A stretch of DNA of 64,000 nt, taken from positions 186,001-250,000 of the forward strand of contig NZ_JAUCMN010000004.1 in NCBI RefSeq assembly GCF_030363035.1. The letters run 5' to 3'. The stretch's first letter is position 1. Each line of letters begins with the position of its first letter. Positions 46,159-56,667 of this stretch are shown here, piece after piece. Source of the stretch: Curtobacterium caseinilyticum. Lineage in GTDB: Bacteria > Actinomycetota > Actinomycetes > Actinomycetales > Microbacteriaceae. The position numbers were made by a program, and so were the translations under genes. A model generated the notes under the pieces. The model worked only from the letters and a program-made list of their open reading frames with translations, searched no databases and was not told where the DNA came from.

Positions 46159-47391
46159 GTGTTCCGTCCCCTGCTGCGCTCGCAGATCGTCGTCGACGTG
46201 GTCGCCGCGGCGGTGCTCGGCCTGCTCGTGGTCGTCGTCACGGCGCCGGGCTCCGGGGACAGCCTCGGGTGGGTCGCCGCGCTCGTCCTGACGACGGCAC
46301 TGGCGTTCCGACGGCTCGCGCCCGGACTCGCGCTCGGCATCGCGTGGATCGCCGCGCTGTTCCAGATGGTGACCGGCCAGGAACCGAGTGTCGCCGACGC
46401 GTTCATCGCGCCGGTCATGTTCACGACCAGCGCGTACGGCAGCAACCGCGTCCGTGCCTGGGGATTGGTCTCCGCGGTCGGTGGGTCGGTCACCGCCGCG
46501 CTCTACATGGGGGTGCGGGACTACCAGGACCGCCGCGGCATGGTGACGGCCACGACCCCGCTGCAGGAGTCCGCCCAGGTGACGGCGTCGTTCTTCGCGG
46601 TCGTGCTCCTGCTGCTCCTGCTGCCGTGGCTCGCGGGTCTGGTCGTCCGCACACGACGCTCCGCGAGCCTGAGCCGCGAGGCCCAGCTCGTCGCGGAGCG
46701 CGATGCGGCCCGCGCGGACCGTGCTGTGGCCGTCGAGCAGGAGCGCGTCCGGATCGCCCGCGACATGCACGACATCGTGGCGCACTCCCTCGCGGTCGTG
46801 ATCGCGCAGGCCGACGGGGCCCGGTACGCGCTGAAGGCCGACCCCGCCATCGCCGACGAGGCCCTCGGCACGATCTCGTCCACGGCGCGCAGCGCCCTCG
46901 GCGACGTCCGGGAACTCCTCGGCGCACTCCGTCACGAGCAGGGGACCGCCCCCACGCCGGAGGTCGACGACATCGAGAAGCTCGTCGGCGAGATGCGCGA
47001 CGTGGGACTCGACGTGCGCGTCGACCGCGAAGGGGACCCCGGGCGGTTGCCGACCACGACCCAGCTCGCCGTGTACCGGATCGTCCAGGAGAGCCTGACG
47101 AACGCGTGGAAGCACGGGGAGCCGGGCTCGCCGGTGCACGCTTCGTTGGTCTACCGGCCGGACACCGTCGAGATCACCGTGGTGAACCGCCGCGCCGACG
47201 ACGGCACCCGCGGGCCCGGTACGGGACACGGCCTCGTCGGCATGCGCGAGCGTGCGACGATGACCGGCGGCACGATGACCGCGGGTCCGCGCGGTGACGA
47301 CTTCACGGTGGCCGTCCGGATGCCGACGGTCCCCGCCAGCGGCCAGTTCCCCCGTGGCCGCATCACCCAGGAGCAGGAGCGCACCAGATGA
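46159..47391 (+). CDS. Sensor histidine kinase (NarL/DesK-type, HisKA_3)
   Basis: The 410-residue membrane kinase has about five N-terminal helices (to about residue 165) with short loops, so it may sense the membrane or work with the nearby transporter. A coiled linker leads to the HisKA_3 segment RDMHDIVAHSL (phospho-accepting His). The ATPase domain has N-box ESLTNAWKHG and G-box GTGHGLVGMRER. It overlaps the response regulator start by ATGA. GTG 46159 is chosen by the -10 position; GTG 46156 is equally in frame. The signal is unknown. Confidence 0.9.
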   Translation: MFRPLLRSQIVVDVVAAAVLGLLVVVVTAPGSGDSLGWVAALVLTTALAFRRLAPGLALGIAWIAALFQMVTGQEPSVADAFIAPVMFTTSAYGSNRVRAWGLVSAVGGSVTAALYMGVRDYQDRRGMVTATTPLQESAQVTASFFAVVLLLLLLPWLAGLVVRTRRSASLSREAQLVAERDAARADRAVAVEQERVRIARDMHDIVAHSLAVVIAQADGARYALKADPAIADEALGTISSTARSALGDVRELLGALRHEQGTAPTPEVDDIEKLVGEMRDVGLDVRVDREGDPGRLPTTTQLAVYRIVQESLTNAWKHGEPGSPVHASLVYRPDTVEITVVNRRADDGTRGPGTGHGLVGMRERATMTGGTMTAGPRGDDFTVAVRMPTVPASGQFPRGRITQEQERTR

Positions 47392-48077
47392 CCACGACCC
47401 AGCAGACCGGTGCCCCGATCCGGGTCGCGCTCGTCGACGACCAGGCGCTGTTCCGCACCGGCATCCGGATGCTCATCGACTCGCAACCCGACCTGCAGTT
47501 CGTGGGCGAGGCCGGGGACGGCGCGGAGGGAGCCGAGCTCGTGCGCCGGACCGGTGCCGACGTCGTGCTCATGGACGTCCGGATGCCGGTCATGGACGGC
47601 ATCACGGCGACGGCGCGCATCGTCGAGCAGGGCGGGGCGGACGCGGCGAAGGTGCTCGTGCTCACCACGTTCGACTTCGACGAGGCCGCCGCGAAGGCGA
47701 TCCGTGCCGGGGCGAGCGGCTTCGTCCTCAAGGACGCCGACCCCGAGTTCCTGCTCGCCGCGGTCCGCACCGTGCACGCAGGCACCGCCGTGTTCGCCGC
47801 ATCGGCCACGCGCGAGCTCCTGCGCCGGTACCACGACGGTGCGGCGCAGGCCGCTGCGGTCCCGGCCGCGTTCGCCGAGCTGACCCCTCGTGAGCGGGAG
47901 ATCTTCGACCTGGCGGCCCGCGGGTACAGCAACAGCGAGATCGCGCAGCACGAGTACGTCAGCGAGGCGACCGTGAAGACGCACATCTCGCGGGTGCTCA
48001 CGAAGCTCGACCTGCGCGACCGCGTGCGGCTCGTCGTGTTCGCCCACGAGCACGGCCTGGTGACGAAGGGCGACTGA
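47388..48077 (+). CDS. NarL/LuxR family response regulator
   Basis: The 229-residue protein has a receiver domain with acidic residues VALVDDQ, the phospho-acceptor Asp in VLMDVRMPVMDG, a Thr in LVLTTFD and Lys in FVLKDADPE. A C-terminal LuxR helix-turn-helix follows (LTPREREIFDLAARGYSN and SEATVKTHISRVLTKL). It should be phosphorylated by the kinase encoded just upstream. A candidate target is the palindrome at 48156-48175 before the ABC transporter genes. Confidence 0.93.
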   Translation: MTTTQQTGAPIRVALVDDQALFRTGIRMLIDSQPDLQFVGEAGDGAEGAELVRRTGADVVLMDVRMPVMDGITATARIVEQGGADAAKVLVLTTFDFDEAAAKAIRAGASGFVLKDADPEFLLAAVRTVHAGTAVFAASATRELLRRYHDGAAQAAAVPAAFAELTPREREIFDLAARGYSNSEIAQHEYVSEATVKTHISRVLTKLDLRDRVRLVVFAHEHGLVTKGD

Positions 48078-48110
48078 CGCGGTCGCCGTGCGCCCGGGAC
48101 GCCGGTCGGC

Positions 48111-48146
48111 GACGTGGGCGACGTGGGCGACGAGGGCGACGCGGGG
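48111..48146. repeat. Four 9-bp direct repeats
   Basis: GACGTGGGC occurs twice, followed by GACGAGGGC and GACGCGGGG. Confidence 0.75.
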
Positions 48147-48155
48147 CGGACGCGA

Positions 48156-48175
48156 GGTCATCCGACAGGATGACC
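48156..48175. promoter_or_regulatory. Palindromic candidate operator before the ABC transporter genes
   Basis: GGTCATCC-GACA-GGATGACC is a perfect 8-bp inverted repeat. It lies between the response regulator gene and the transporter operon, as expected for a LuxR-type dimer site. One half-site recurs upstream of the kinase gene at 46107-46114. Confidence 0.55.
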
Positions 48176-48250
48176 CGTCCACAGGAGACCGAGCCGAGCG
48201 GACCATCCACAGGAGCCGCGCGACCGACGCGAGCCGTGCCTCCCGGCCGT

Positions 48251-48256
48251 CATCGT
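48251..48256 (+). promoter_or_regulatory. -10-like box of the ABC transporter operon
   Basis: CATCGT lies 6 bases before the ATG at 48263. It matches the spacing seen at other leaderless genes here but lacks the first T. Confidence 0.3.
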
Positions 48257-48262
48257 GGGTGC

Positions 48263-49015
48263 ATGACCACGAACCAGACGCCGATCATCCGGCTCGACCA
48301 CGTGTCCAAGCACTACGGCGACGCAGCGCGTCGCGTGACGGCGCTCGACGACGTCAGCGTCGACATCGGGGCCGGCGAGTTCACCGCCGTGATGGGACCG
48401 TCAGGGTCGGGCAAGTCGACGCTCATGCACGTCGCCGCCGGGCTCGACGCGGTGAGCGCCGGACGGATCAGCATCGACGGGGTGGAGCTCACCGGACTCG
48501 GGGACCGCGAGCTCACCGAGCTGCGCCGTCGTCGCCTCGGCTTCGTCTTCCAGTCGTTCAACCTGGTGCCGACGCTCGACGTGCGCGAGAACATCCGGCT
48601 GCCGTTCCTGCTCGGCGGCCAGCGGCCGACGCGTGACGAGTCCGCGTGGATCGACCGGCTCGTCGACCAGCTCGGGCTCGGCGACCGGCTGACGCACCGC
48701 CCCCACCAGCTCTCCGGTGGTCAGCAGCAGCGTGTCGCCATCGCCCGCGCGCTCGCGTCCCGCCCCGCGGTCGTCGTGGCCGACGAGCCGACCGGTGCGC
48801 TCGACTCCCGCACGGGACGCGACGTCCTGGCGATCCTGCGCGGGGCGGTGCAGGAGTGGGGGCAGAGCGTCGTCATGGTCACGCACGACCCGACGGCCGC
48901 GGCGAACGCGGACCGGATCCTGTTCCTCGCCGACGGTCGGATCGTCGACGACCGGCCCGCGATGAGCGCCGCCGAGATCTCCGCGACCATGCTCGGCATG
49001 GAGGCCGCCGCGTGA
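48263..49015 (+). CDS. MacB/LolD-like ABC transporter ATPase
   Basis: The 250-residue ATPase has Walker A GPSGSGKST, Q-loop FVFQSFNLVPTL, signature LSGGQQQRVA, Walker B VVVADEPTGALDS and the switch His in VTHDP. FNLVPTLDVRENIRLP marks the MacB/LolD/FtsE subfamily, whose partners are FtsX-type permeases. Such transporters act in efflux, antimicrobial peptide resistance or lipoprotein handling. The adjacent two-component system and operator suggest inducible defence against envelope stress, as an inference. The stop overlaps the permease GTG. Confidence 0.92.
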   Translation: MTTNQTPIIRLDHVSKHYGDAARRVTALDDVSVDIGAGEFTAVMGPSGSGKSTLMHVAAGLDAVSAGRISIDGVELTGLGDRELTELRRRRLGFVFQSFNLVPTLDVRENIRLPFLLGGQRPTRDESAWIDRLVDQLGLGDRLTHRPHQLSGGQQQRVAIARALASRPAVVVADEPTGALDSRTGRDVLAILRGAVQEWGQSVVMVTHDPTAAANADRILFLADGRIVDDRPAMSAAEISATMLGMEAAA

Positions 49016-50412
49016 CCGGCCTGCGCGCCTTCGCGCCCACCGTGCTCGTCGCGGCCCTCGGCACGACCTTCGGCTCGGCGCTCGTCATCGCGCCGGGGAT
49101 CGTGACCGAGGCACTCGGGGCCGCGGGCCTCGACGACCTCGCTCCGGTGCAGGCGATCCTGTCGGTGATCGGCTGGCTCTTCCTCGGCATCGCGCTGTAC
49201 GTCGGGGCGATCGTCACGGCCAACACCTGCGCGACGCTCATCGCCGGACAGACGCGCGTGATCGCACTGCAACGGCTCGTCGGCGCCACGGGCGCGGCGC
49301 TCCGTCGGCGGATCACCCGGACCGGTCTGCTGGTCGGGCTCGTCGGCGGCGCCCTCGGCACGCTCGTCGGCACCGGGCTCTCGGCGGTGTTCGTCACCGT
49401 GCTCCGTGGGTCCGGGTTCCTCCCCGACACCCGCTACACGCTCGTGCCGTGGGAGCTCGCGCTGCCGCTCGTCGCCGTGGTGCTCGCGACCTGGGGCGCC
49501 TTCGCCTCCGGCTCGCGGCGGGTGCTGACGGTGACCCCGCTCCAGGCCTTGTCGTCGACGGTCGAACCGAGTCACGACGACCTCCGTTCCGGGGCCGCGC
49601 GTCGTGTCTGGGCGATCCTGCTCATCGCGGGCGGAGCCGTGCTGATGCTGCTCGGACTGGTCATCAGTCCGGTGTCGGTGCTGGCGGTGCTGCCCGCGAT
49701 GCTCGGCGGCTTCGTCTCCTTCACCGGCGTCGCCGTCGGCGCGACCATCGTGATGCCGCCCGTCCTGCAGCTCATCGGACGCATCGGTTCGCGCGACCCG
49801 GTCGTCCTGCTCGCCGGGCGCAACGCGATGCGGGCACCCGGGCGGACGTCCCGTGCGACGATCGGGCTCGTGATCGGTGTGACGCTGCTCGTGACCTTCG
49901 CGGTCGCGTTCGGCATCATGCAGCACGTGCTCGAGGCCCAGACGGCGGCGATGGACGACGGGTCGGTGACCCCGGCGATGCTGCAGGAGCAGCGGGACTT
50001 CTTCGCGCAGGTGAACGCGGTCGTGAGCGTCATCGTCGGCTTCTCCGCGGTGATCGCCGCGGTCGGGGTGGTGAACGCGCTGGCGCTCAGCGTGCTGCAG
50101 CGTCGACGCGAGCTCGGACTCCTGCGGGTCCTCGGCCTCACGGGCGCGCAGGTCCGCCGGATGATCGTGACCGAGGCGGTGCAGATGGTCGTCGCGGCGG
50201 TCGTCACCGGCCTGGCACTCGGGACGCTCTACGGCTGGGTCGGCGGGCAGACGATCCTCGGCTCGCTCGGCAGCGTCGTGACGCCGGTGCTGCCCCTGCC
50301 GACGGTCGCCGTCGTGGTGGTCGGCGCGCTCGTGCTCGCGGTGGTCGCGACGGTGGCCCCGGTGCGACGCGCGATGCGCGTGCCGCCGACCGAGGCGCTC
50401 GCGGTCGACTGA
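49012..50412 (+). CDS. FtsX-like ABC transporter permease
   Basis: The 466-residue protein has two FtsX repeats. Helices lie near 8-28, 60-80, 105-130 and 155-175, and then again near 205-225, 235-255, 285-305, 345-370, 395-420 and 435-455. The C-terminal repeat has LALSVLQRRRELGLLRVLGLTGAQVRRMI, the classic coupling region. It lacks a large extracellular domain between the first two helices of the second repeat, unlike MacB. The start is GTG in GTGA overlap with the ATPase gene. Confidence 0.9.
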   Translation: MTGLRAFAPTVLVAALGTTFGSALVIAPGIVTEALGAAGLDDLAPVQAILSVIGWLFLGIALYVGAIVTANTCATLIAGQTRVIALQRLVGATGAALRRRITRTGLLVGLVGGALGTLVGTGLSAVFVTVLRGSGFLPDTRYTLVPWELALPLVAVVLATWGAFASGSRRVLTVTPLQALSSTVEPSHDDLRSGAARRVWAILLIAGGAVLMLLGLVISPVSVLAVLPAMLGGFVSFTGVAVGATIVMPPVLQLIGRIGSRDPVVLLAGRNAMRAPGRTSRATIGLVIGVTLLVTFAVAFGIMQHVLEAQTAAMDDGSVTPAMLQEQRDFFAQVNAVVSVIVGFSAVIAAVGVVNALALSVLQRRRELGLLRVLGLTGAQVRRMIVTEAVQMVVAAVVTGLALGTLYGWVGGQTILGSLGSVVTPVLPLPTVAVVVVGALVLAVVATVAPVRRAMRVPPTEALAVD

Positions 50413-52383
<1,971 letters not shown>

Positions 52384-52393
52384 GACGCCACCA

Positions 52394-52444
52394 CGGGACG
52401 GGAGGCCCGGTGCGGGGCCGACCCGCACCGCGCCTCCCGTCCCG
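52394..52444 (+). terminator. leuA terminator, GGGAGGC palindrome family
   Basis: Arms 52394-52416 and 52422-52444 pair over 23 positions with one mismatch and the loop GCCGA. Confidence 0.8.
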
Positions 52445-52623
52445 GGCCGCGCCCCCGTCTGGTCAGGCCCGGCGTCTGCTCGCCGTCGTCGGTGAACGGG
52501 CCTCTCCTGTCACGCTCGACGCCTGATGCCGACCGGTTCCGCCCGCCGGGCGGGGCACCGACGGCGTGTCCTGCCCGTTCGGCCACCGCCCCGGCCACCG
52601 CCCCGGCCCTGCCGCCGCCCGGA

Positions 52624-52662
52624 CCCGGCCCCGGCCCGGGCCCGGCCCGGCCCGGCCCGGGC
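52624..52662. repeat. CCCGG-rich simple repeat
   Basis: Reiterated CCCGG/CCCGGG units form a low-complexity tract about 70 bases before recO. Confidence 0.7.
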
Positions 52663-52720
52663 CACCGGCTCCGGCGCGCCCGCCCCGCTGCGCCGGGCGG
52701 CCGCTGTCGGCGGGGCGGGG

Positions 52721-52726
52721 GATACT
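52721..52726 (+). promoter_or_regulatory. -10 box of recO, leaderless pattern
   Basis: GATACT lies 6 bases before the ATG at 52733. Confidence 0.5.
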
Positions 52727-52732
52727 GGAGCC

Positions 52733-53566
52733 ATGCCGCTGTACCGGGACGAGTGCGTCGTGCTGCGCACCCACAAGCTCGGTGAGGCCGACCGCATCGT
52801 CACGATGCTCTCCCGCCAGCACGGCAAGATCCGCGCGGTCGCCAAGGGCGTGCGGCGGACGGCCTCGAAGTTCGGGTCACGTCTCGAGCCGTTCATGGTC
52901 GTCGACGCCCAGTTCTACGAGGGCCGGTCGCTCGACATCGTGACCCAGGCCGAGAGCCTCGGGTCGTACGGCGCGCAGATCGTCGCGGACTACGGTGCGT
53001 ACACGGCTGCGAGTGCGATGGTCGAGACCGCCGACCGGCTGAGCGAGGCCGACGCCGGGCTCCAGCAGTACCTGCTGCTCGTCGGGGCGCTCCGCTCGCT
53101 GTCGCGCCGCGAGCACGTGGTGAGCGCGACCCTCGACTCGTACCTGCTCCGCGCGATGAGCATCGCGGGCTGGGCGCCCTCGTTCGGCGCCTGCGCGGTG
53201 ACCGGTGAGCCGGGGCCGCACAGCGCGTTCGTCGTGCAGCTCGGCGGGGTGGTGGCCGACCGGGCCGCGCCGCCGGGGACACCGCGGCTCGACCCGGACA
53301 CGCTCGGGTTGCTCGGCGCGCTCCTGGCGGGGGACTGGTCGACCGTCGACGGCTCGGACGAGCGGACGCGCTCGCGGGCCTCCGGCGTGGTGGCGGCCTA
53401 CGCCCAGTGGCACCTGGAACGATCACTCCGGTCGCTGCCGCACGTCGACCGCAGCGAGCACCCCGTGCCGGTCGCACCCACGCCCGGCGGGGTCCCTGCC
53501 GCGGTGGCGGCGACCCCGGCGCCCGCGGTGCCCGTCCCGTCCGACCACGAAGGAACCCCTGCATGA
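52733..53566 (+). CDS. recO: DNA repair protein RecO
   Basis: RecO anneals single strands and helps RecR load RecA. The 277-residue protein has the N-terminal OB fold (about 1-80; [20 protein letters not shown] and [13 protein letters not shown]) and the helical RecO-C domain. The zinc ribbon usual in actinobacterial RecO is degraded. [15 protein letters not shown] keeps one Cys, and the second pair is replaced by VADRAAP. The last 40 residues are Pro/Ala/Val-rich. The stop overlaps the uppS ATG (ATGA). Confidence 0.9.
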   Translation: MPLYRDECVVLRTHKLGEADRIVTMLSRQHGKIRAVAKGVRRTASKFGSRLEPFMVVDAQFYEGRSLDIVTQAESLGSYGAQIVADYGAYTAASAMVETADRLSEADAGLQQYLLLVGALRSLSRREHVVSATLDSYLLRAMSIAGWAPSFGACAVTGEPGPHSAFVVQLGGVVADRAAPPGTPRLDPDTLGLLGALLAGDWSTVDGSDERTRSRASGVVAAYAQWHLERSLRSLPHVDRSEHPVPVAPTPGGVPAAVAATPAPAVPVPSDHEGTPA

Positions 53567-54360
53567 GCCCACGCCGGTCCGCCGAGTCCGAGGCGATGAA
53601 GCCCGTCGACTGGACGGGGGAGCAGCCGCCGGCGATCCCCGCGCAGTTCGTGCCCGAGCACGTCGCGATCGTCATGGACGGCAACGGCCGGTGGGCGAAC
53701 CAGCGCGGTCTCACCCGGGTCGAGGGCCACAAGGCGGGCGAGGCGTCGCTCCTCGACGTGGTGGCCGGCGCGATCCAGATCGGTGTCAAGCACGTGTCGG
53801 CGTACGCGTTCTCGACAGAGAACTGGAAGCGGTCCCCGGAGGAGGTCCGCTTCCTGATGGGCTTCAACCGCGAGGTCATCCACCGCCGCCGCGACCAGCT
53901 GCACGCGTGGGGCGTGCGGGTGCGGTGGGCCGGGCGACGGCCGCGGCTCTGGCGGAGCGTGATCGACGAGCTGCAGACGGCGGAACGGATGACCGCCGAC
54001 AACGACGTCTGCACGCTGACGATGTGCGTGAACTACGGCGGTCGGAACGAGATCGTCGACGCCGTCCGGGGGATGGCCGAGGACGTCGCAGCCGGGCGGA
54101 TGAAGCCGAGCCAGGTGACCGAGAAGGCCCTGGCGAAGCGCCTGTACGTGCCGGAGCTGCCGGACGTCGACCTGTTCCTCCGGAGCTCGGGCGAGCAGCG
54201 CACGTCGAACTTCATGCTCTGGCAGTCCGCGTACGCCGAGATGGTGTTCCTCGACCGGCTCTGGCCGGACTTCCGGCGCACCGACCTGTGGGGAGCGATC
54301 GAGGAGTACGCGCGCCGCGACCGGCGCTACGGCGGCGCGGTGGACGCACCGACCGCCTGA
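53563..54360 (+). CDS. uppS: Isoprenyl transferase (undecaprenyl-diphosphate synthase family)
   Basis: The enzyme adds isopentenyl units in cis to make the long-chain carrier lipid for cell-wall synthesis. The 265-residue protein has [18 protein letters not shown] with the catalytic Asp (about 35-52), [14 protein letters not shown], and the C-terminal [20 protein letters not shown] split at about 205-225, plus FLDRLWPDF. Actinobacteria often have two such enzymes, so decaprenyl or a shorter product is possible. The stop codon lies inside the left base of the following hairpin. Confidence 0.93.
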   Translation: MSPRRSAESEAMKPVDWTGEQPPAIPAQFVPEHVAIVMDGNGRWANQRGLTRVEGHKAGEASLLDVVAGAIQIGVKHVSAYAFSTENWKRSPEEVRFLMGFNREVIHRRRDQLHAWGVRVRWAGRRPRLWRSVIDELQTAERMTADNDVCTLTMCVNYGGRNEIVDAVRGMAEDVAAGRMKPSQVTEKALAKRLYVPELPDVDLFLRSSGEQRTSNFMLWQSAYAEMVFLDRLWPDFRRTDLWGAIEEYARRDRRYGGAVDAPTA

Positions 54361-54397
54361 CGGGAGGCGCGTGGCGGCGCCGCGCCGGGCCTCCCGT
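54360..54397 (+). terminator. uppS terminator, GGGAGGC palindrome family
   Basis: ACGGGAGGC (54360-54368, including the last base of the stop codon) pairs with GCCTCCCGT (54389-54397). Confidence 0.7.
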
Positions 54398-54407
54398 CCG
54401 ACGCGTG

Positions 54408-54424
54408 GCAGGCCGGGGGCCTGC
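54408..54424. terminator. Second hairpin between uppS and the LysR gene
   Basis: GCAGGCC and GGCCTGC flank a GGG loop. Confidence 0.5.
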
Positions 54425-54441
54425 ATCGGTACTCGGCCGGA

Positions 54442-54509
54442 CGGACGCGTCCGCACGTCTCGTGCGACGAACCGTCCGCAACGCCGAGTCTCGCGTCCGC
54501 GCGGACGCG
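54442..54509. repeat. Two perfect palindromes in the convergent spacer
   Basis: CGGACGCGTCCG (54442-54453) and CGCGTCCGCGCGGACGCG (54492-54509) share the GCGTCC/GGACGC core. Confidence 0.7.
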
Positions 54510-54521
54510 CCGCACCGGGCC

Positions 54522-55433
54522 TCAGGCGAGCAGCGGTGCCACCCCGCGCACCGCGTCGAGTGCGGCCCGCACGCTCGGGACGCGGTCCGCACCCCGGGCG
54601 ACCACGACCTCGACCCGGCGGGCGAGCGCGTCGTCGGCCGGCGTGACCGCGACCCCCGGCGGCACCACGGTGGTCGAGAGCGCGAGCCGGGGCAGCAACG
54701 CGACCCCGAGGCCGGCCGCGACGAGCCCGACGACCGCCGCCGCGTTGTCGGTCTCGAGCACGATCTCCGGTGTGAACCCGGATGCGGCGCAGGATGCGAG
54801 CAGGTGTCCCCGGCAGCGCGGGCACCCGCCGATCCACCGGGCGTCGCGGAACGCCGCGAGGTCGGCATCCCGGCCCTCGGGCAGCCCGGCAGCGGCGGTG
54901 GTGACGAGCGCGAGCGGGTCGCGCCCGAGCGCGCGCGTGGTGAGTGTGGGATCGCTCGCGAGGTCGTCCTGCAGCGCGTGCGAGAACGTCAGCGCGACGT
55001 CGACCTCGCCGCGGCGCACGAGGCCGATCGCCTCGGGCGGCTCCGCCTCGACGTACGAGGTCAGGACGCCGGGACTGCTCGCCGCCATCGTGGCGAGGAC
55101 GGGCGGGACGAGCGTCGACGACGCACTCGGGAACCCCGCGAAGCGCACCCGACCGCGGGCGAGCCCACCGACCGCCTCGAGGTCCTCGCGAGCTGCGGCG
55201 AGGGCGGCCTCGACGTGCAGCGCGTGCTCGGCGAGCACCCGCCCGGACTCGGTGAGCGTCGCACCCCGCCCGCCGCGACGGACGAGGTCGTGCCCGAGTC
55301 GTTGCTCGGCCCGTGCGAGCAGCTGGCTGACCGCGGGCTGGCTGAGTCCGAGCGCCGTCGCCGCTCGACTGATCGACCCCGCATCGCGTACGGCGAGCAG
55401 GACCCGGAGCAGCTGCGGTTCGATCGTCTCCAC
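54522..55433 (-). CDS. LysR family transcriptional regulator
   Basis: The 303-residue protein has an N-terminal winged helix (about 5-65; RVLLAVRDAGSISRAATALGLSQPAVSQLL split) and a periplasmic-binding-like effector domain from about 90. The start is a GTG on the minus strand with TAACAT 6 bases upstream. It is divergent from a class V aminotransferase, with 49 bases between the starts. This is the usual layout in which a LysR protein controls its neighbour and itself. The effector is unknown; it could be a substrate or product of the aminotransferase. Confidence 0.92.
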   Translation of the reverse strand: METIEPQLLRVLLAVRDAGSISRAATALGLSQPAVSQLLARAEQRLGHDLVRRGGRGATLTESGRVLAEHALHVEAALAAAREDLEAVGGLARGRVRFAGFPSASSTLVPPVLATMAASSPGVLTSYVEAEPPEAIGLVRRGEVDVALTFSHALQDDLASDPTLTTRALGRDPLALVTTAAAGLPEGRDADLAAFRDARWIGGCPRCRGHLLASCAASGFTPEIVLETDNAAAVVGLVAAGLGVALLPRLALSTTVVPPGVAVTPADDALARRVEVVVARGADRVPSVRAALDAVRGVAPLLA

Positions 55434-55482
55434 AACACGATGTTATGGGGCCCCGAAGAATCCTGCCCTGGCGTGATGGAGC
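55434..55482. promoter_or_regulatory. Divergent promoter/operator of the LysR and aminotransferase genes
   Basis: On the minus strand TAACAT (55440-55445) serves the LysR gene. AACA-TCG-TGTT (on the minus strand, around 55434-55444) is a LysR-box-like inverted repeat overlapping it. On the plus strand CGTGAT (55472-55477) is a weak -10 candidate 5 bases before ATG 55483. Confidence 0.45.
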
Positions 55483-56553
55483 ATGGTGGTCGACCCTGGT
55501 CGCATGGACTCCTTCGTCGACGGCTCGGGCTACCTCGCCGCGTGCACCGCCGGGCTCCCCACGCACGGCACGCTCGCGGCGCAGCGTGCCGACCTCGATG
55601 CCTGGTCGCACGCCGCGACCTCGCCGGTGGACTACGGGGCGCTCGTCGAACAGGGTCGGCGGTCCTTCGCCGGCATCGTCGGGGTCGGACCCGACCGCGT
55701 CGCGACGGGTTCGCAGACCTCGGCGATGGTGGCCGTCGTCGCCGCCTCCCTGCCCGACGGCGCGGAGGTCGTCGTCCCCGACGGTGACTTCAGCTCGGTG
55801 GTCTTCCCCTTCCTCGCGCAGGCGCACCGCGGCGTCAGGGTGCGGCACGTCCCGCTCGACCGCCTCGCCGAGTCGGTCCGGGCCGGCACGGCGCTCGTCG
55901 CGTGGTCGGCGGTGCAGTCGGCGACCGGGGTGGTGACCGACCCGGTGCCGGTGCTCGCCGCGGCGCGCTCGGTGGGTGCGCTGACGCTCTGCGACCTCAC
56001 CCAGGCCGCGGGCGTGCTCCCGGTGGACGCCGCTCCGTTCGACGTCACGGTCACGCACGCGTACAAGTGGCTCTGCGCCCCGCGCGGGGTCGCCTTCGCG
56101 ACGTTCTCGGACCGCGCGCTCGCCGAGCTGCGCCCGGTGCAGGCCGGGTGGTACGCGGGCGAGGACGTCTGGTCCTCGTGCTACGGCCCCGAGATGCGGC
56201 TCGCGTCGGACGCCCGCCGCTTCGACGTCTCGCCGGCCTGGCCGGCCTGGCCCGGGGCGGTCGCCGCCCTGCGGCACCTCGCCTCGGTGGACGCGGCATC
56301 GGCCTGGAGGCACGCCACCCGTCTCACGGACCAGCTCGCCGACGCGCTCGGCACGGCCCGCAGCGGGCAGGCGATCACGACGTTCCCGGACCCGGACGGT
56401 GCCGCGCTCGCCGCGCTCGGTGCCGCGGGCGTGACCGCGAGCGGGCGGGCCGGCCGCCTGCGGCTCGCCTTCCACCTGTGGAACGACGAGGACGACGTCA
56501 CGCGCGTCGCGGACGTGCTGCGGGCGGTGGACGGCTTCAGACCTGTGGGGTGA
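55483..56553 (+). CDS. Class V aminotransferase-like PLP enzyme
   Basis: The 356-residue protein has the class V fold. The PLP Lys is in TVTHAYKWLCAPRGVAF (about 190), preceded by LCDLTQAAGVLPVDA with the cofactor Asp. It lacks the Cys region of cysteine desulfurases. GLPTHGTLAAQRADLDAW at the start recalls kynureninase/isopenicillin-epimerase-like members. The reaction cannot be assigned. An ATG at 55504 is an alternative start. Control by the divergent LysR protein is likely. Confidence 0.85.
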   Translation: MVVDPGRMDSFVDGSGYLAACTAGLPTHGTLAAQRADLDAWSHAATSPVDYGALVEQGRRSFAGIVGVGPDRVATGSQTSAMVAVVAASLPDGAEVVVPDGDFSSVVFPFLAQAHRGVRVRHVPLDRLAESVRAGTALVAWSAVQSATGVVTDPVPVLAAARSVGALTLCDLTQAAGVLPVDAAPFDVTVTHAYKWLCAPRGVAFATFSDRALAELRPVQAGWYAGEDVWSSCYGPEMRLASDARRFDVSPAWPAWPGAVAALRHLASVDAASAWRHATRLTDQLADALGTARSGQAITTFPDPDGAALAALGAAGVTASGRAGRLRLAFHLWNDEDDVTRVADVLRAVDGFRPVG

Positions 56554-56606
56554 GGCATGTGTCCACAGGCGCCGCGCCTCCCGACCGGCGACCGCCGTGA
56601 GGCCGC

Positions 56607-56612
56607 TACGCT
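56607..56612 (+). promoter_or_regulatory. -10 box of glyS with a 5' hairpin
   Basis: TACGCT lies 55 bases before the TTG start. GCCCGGT (56614-56620) and ACCGGGC (56632-56638) could form a hairpin at the very 5' end of the transcript. Confidence 0.4.
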
Positions 56613-56667
56613 TGCCCGGTACCGTTCCCGCACCGGGCACCCAGTCCGGCGACCACAGGAGTCCCTC

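Larger units (their letters stand above)
52384..52732. other. Gene-free 349-base segment between leuA and recO
   Basis: It begins with the leuA terminator (52394-52444). Two 12-bp repeats GGCCACCGCCCC (52581-52604), a run of CCCGG units (about 52624-52662) and the recO -10 box (52721-52726) follow. Nothing coding is seen. Confidence 0.7.
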
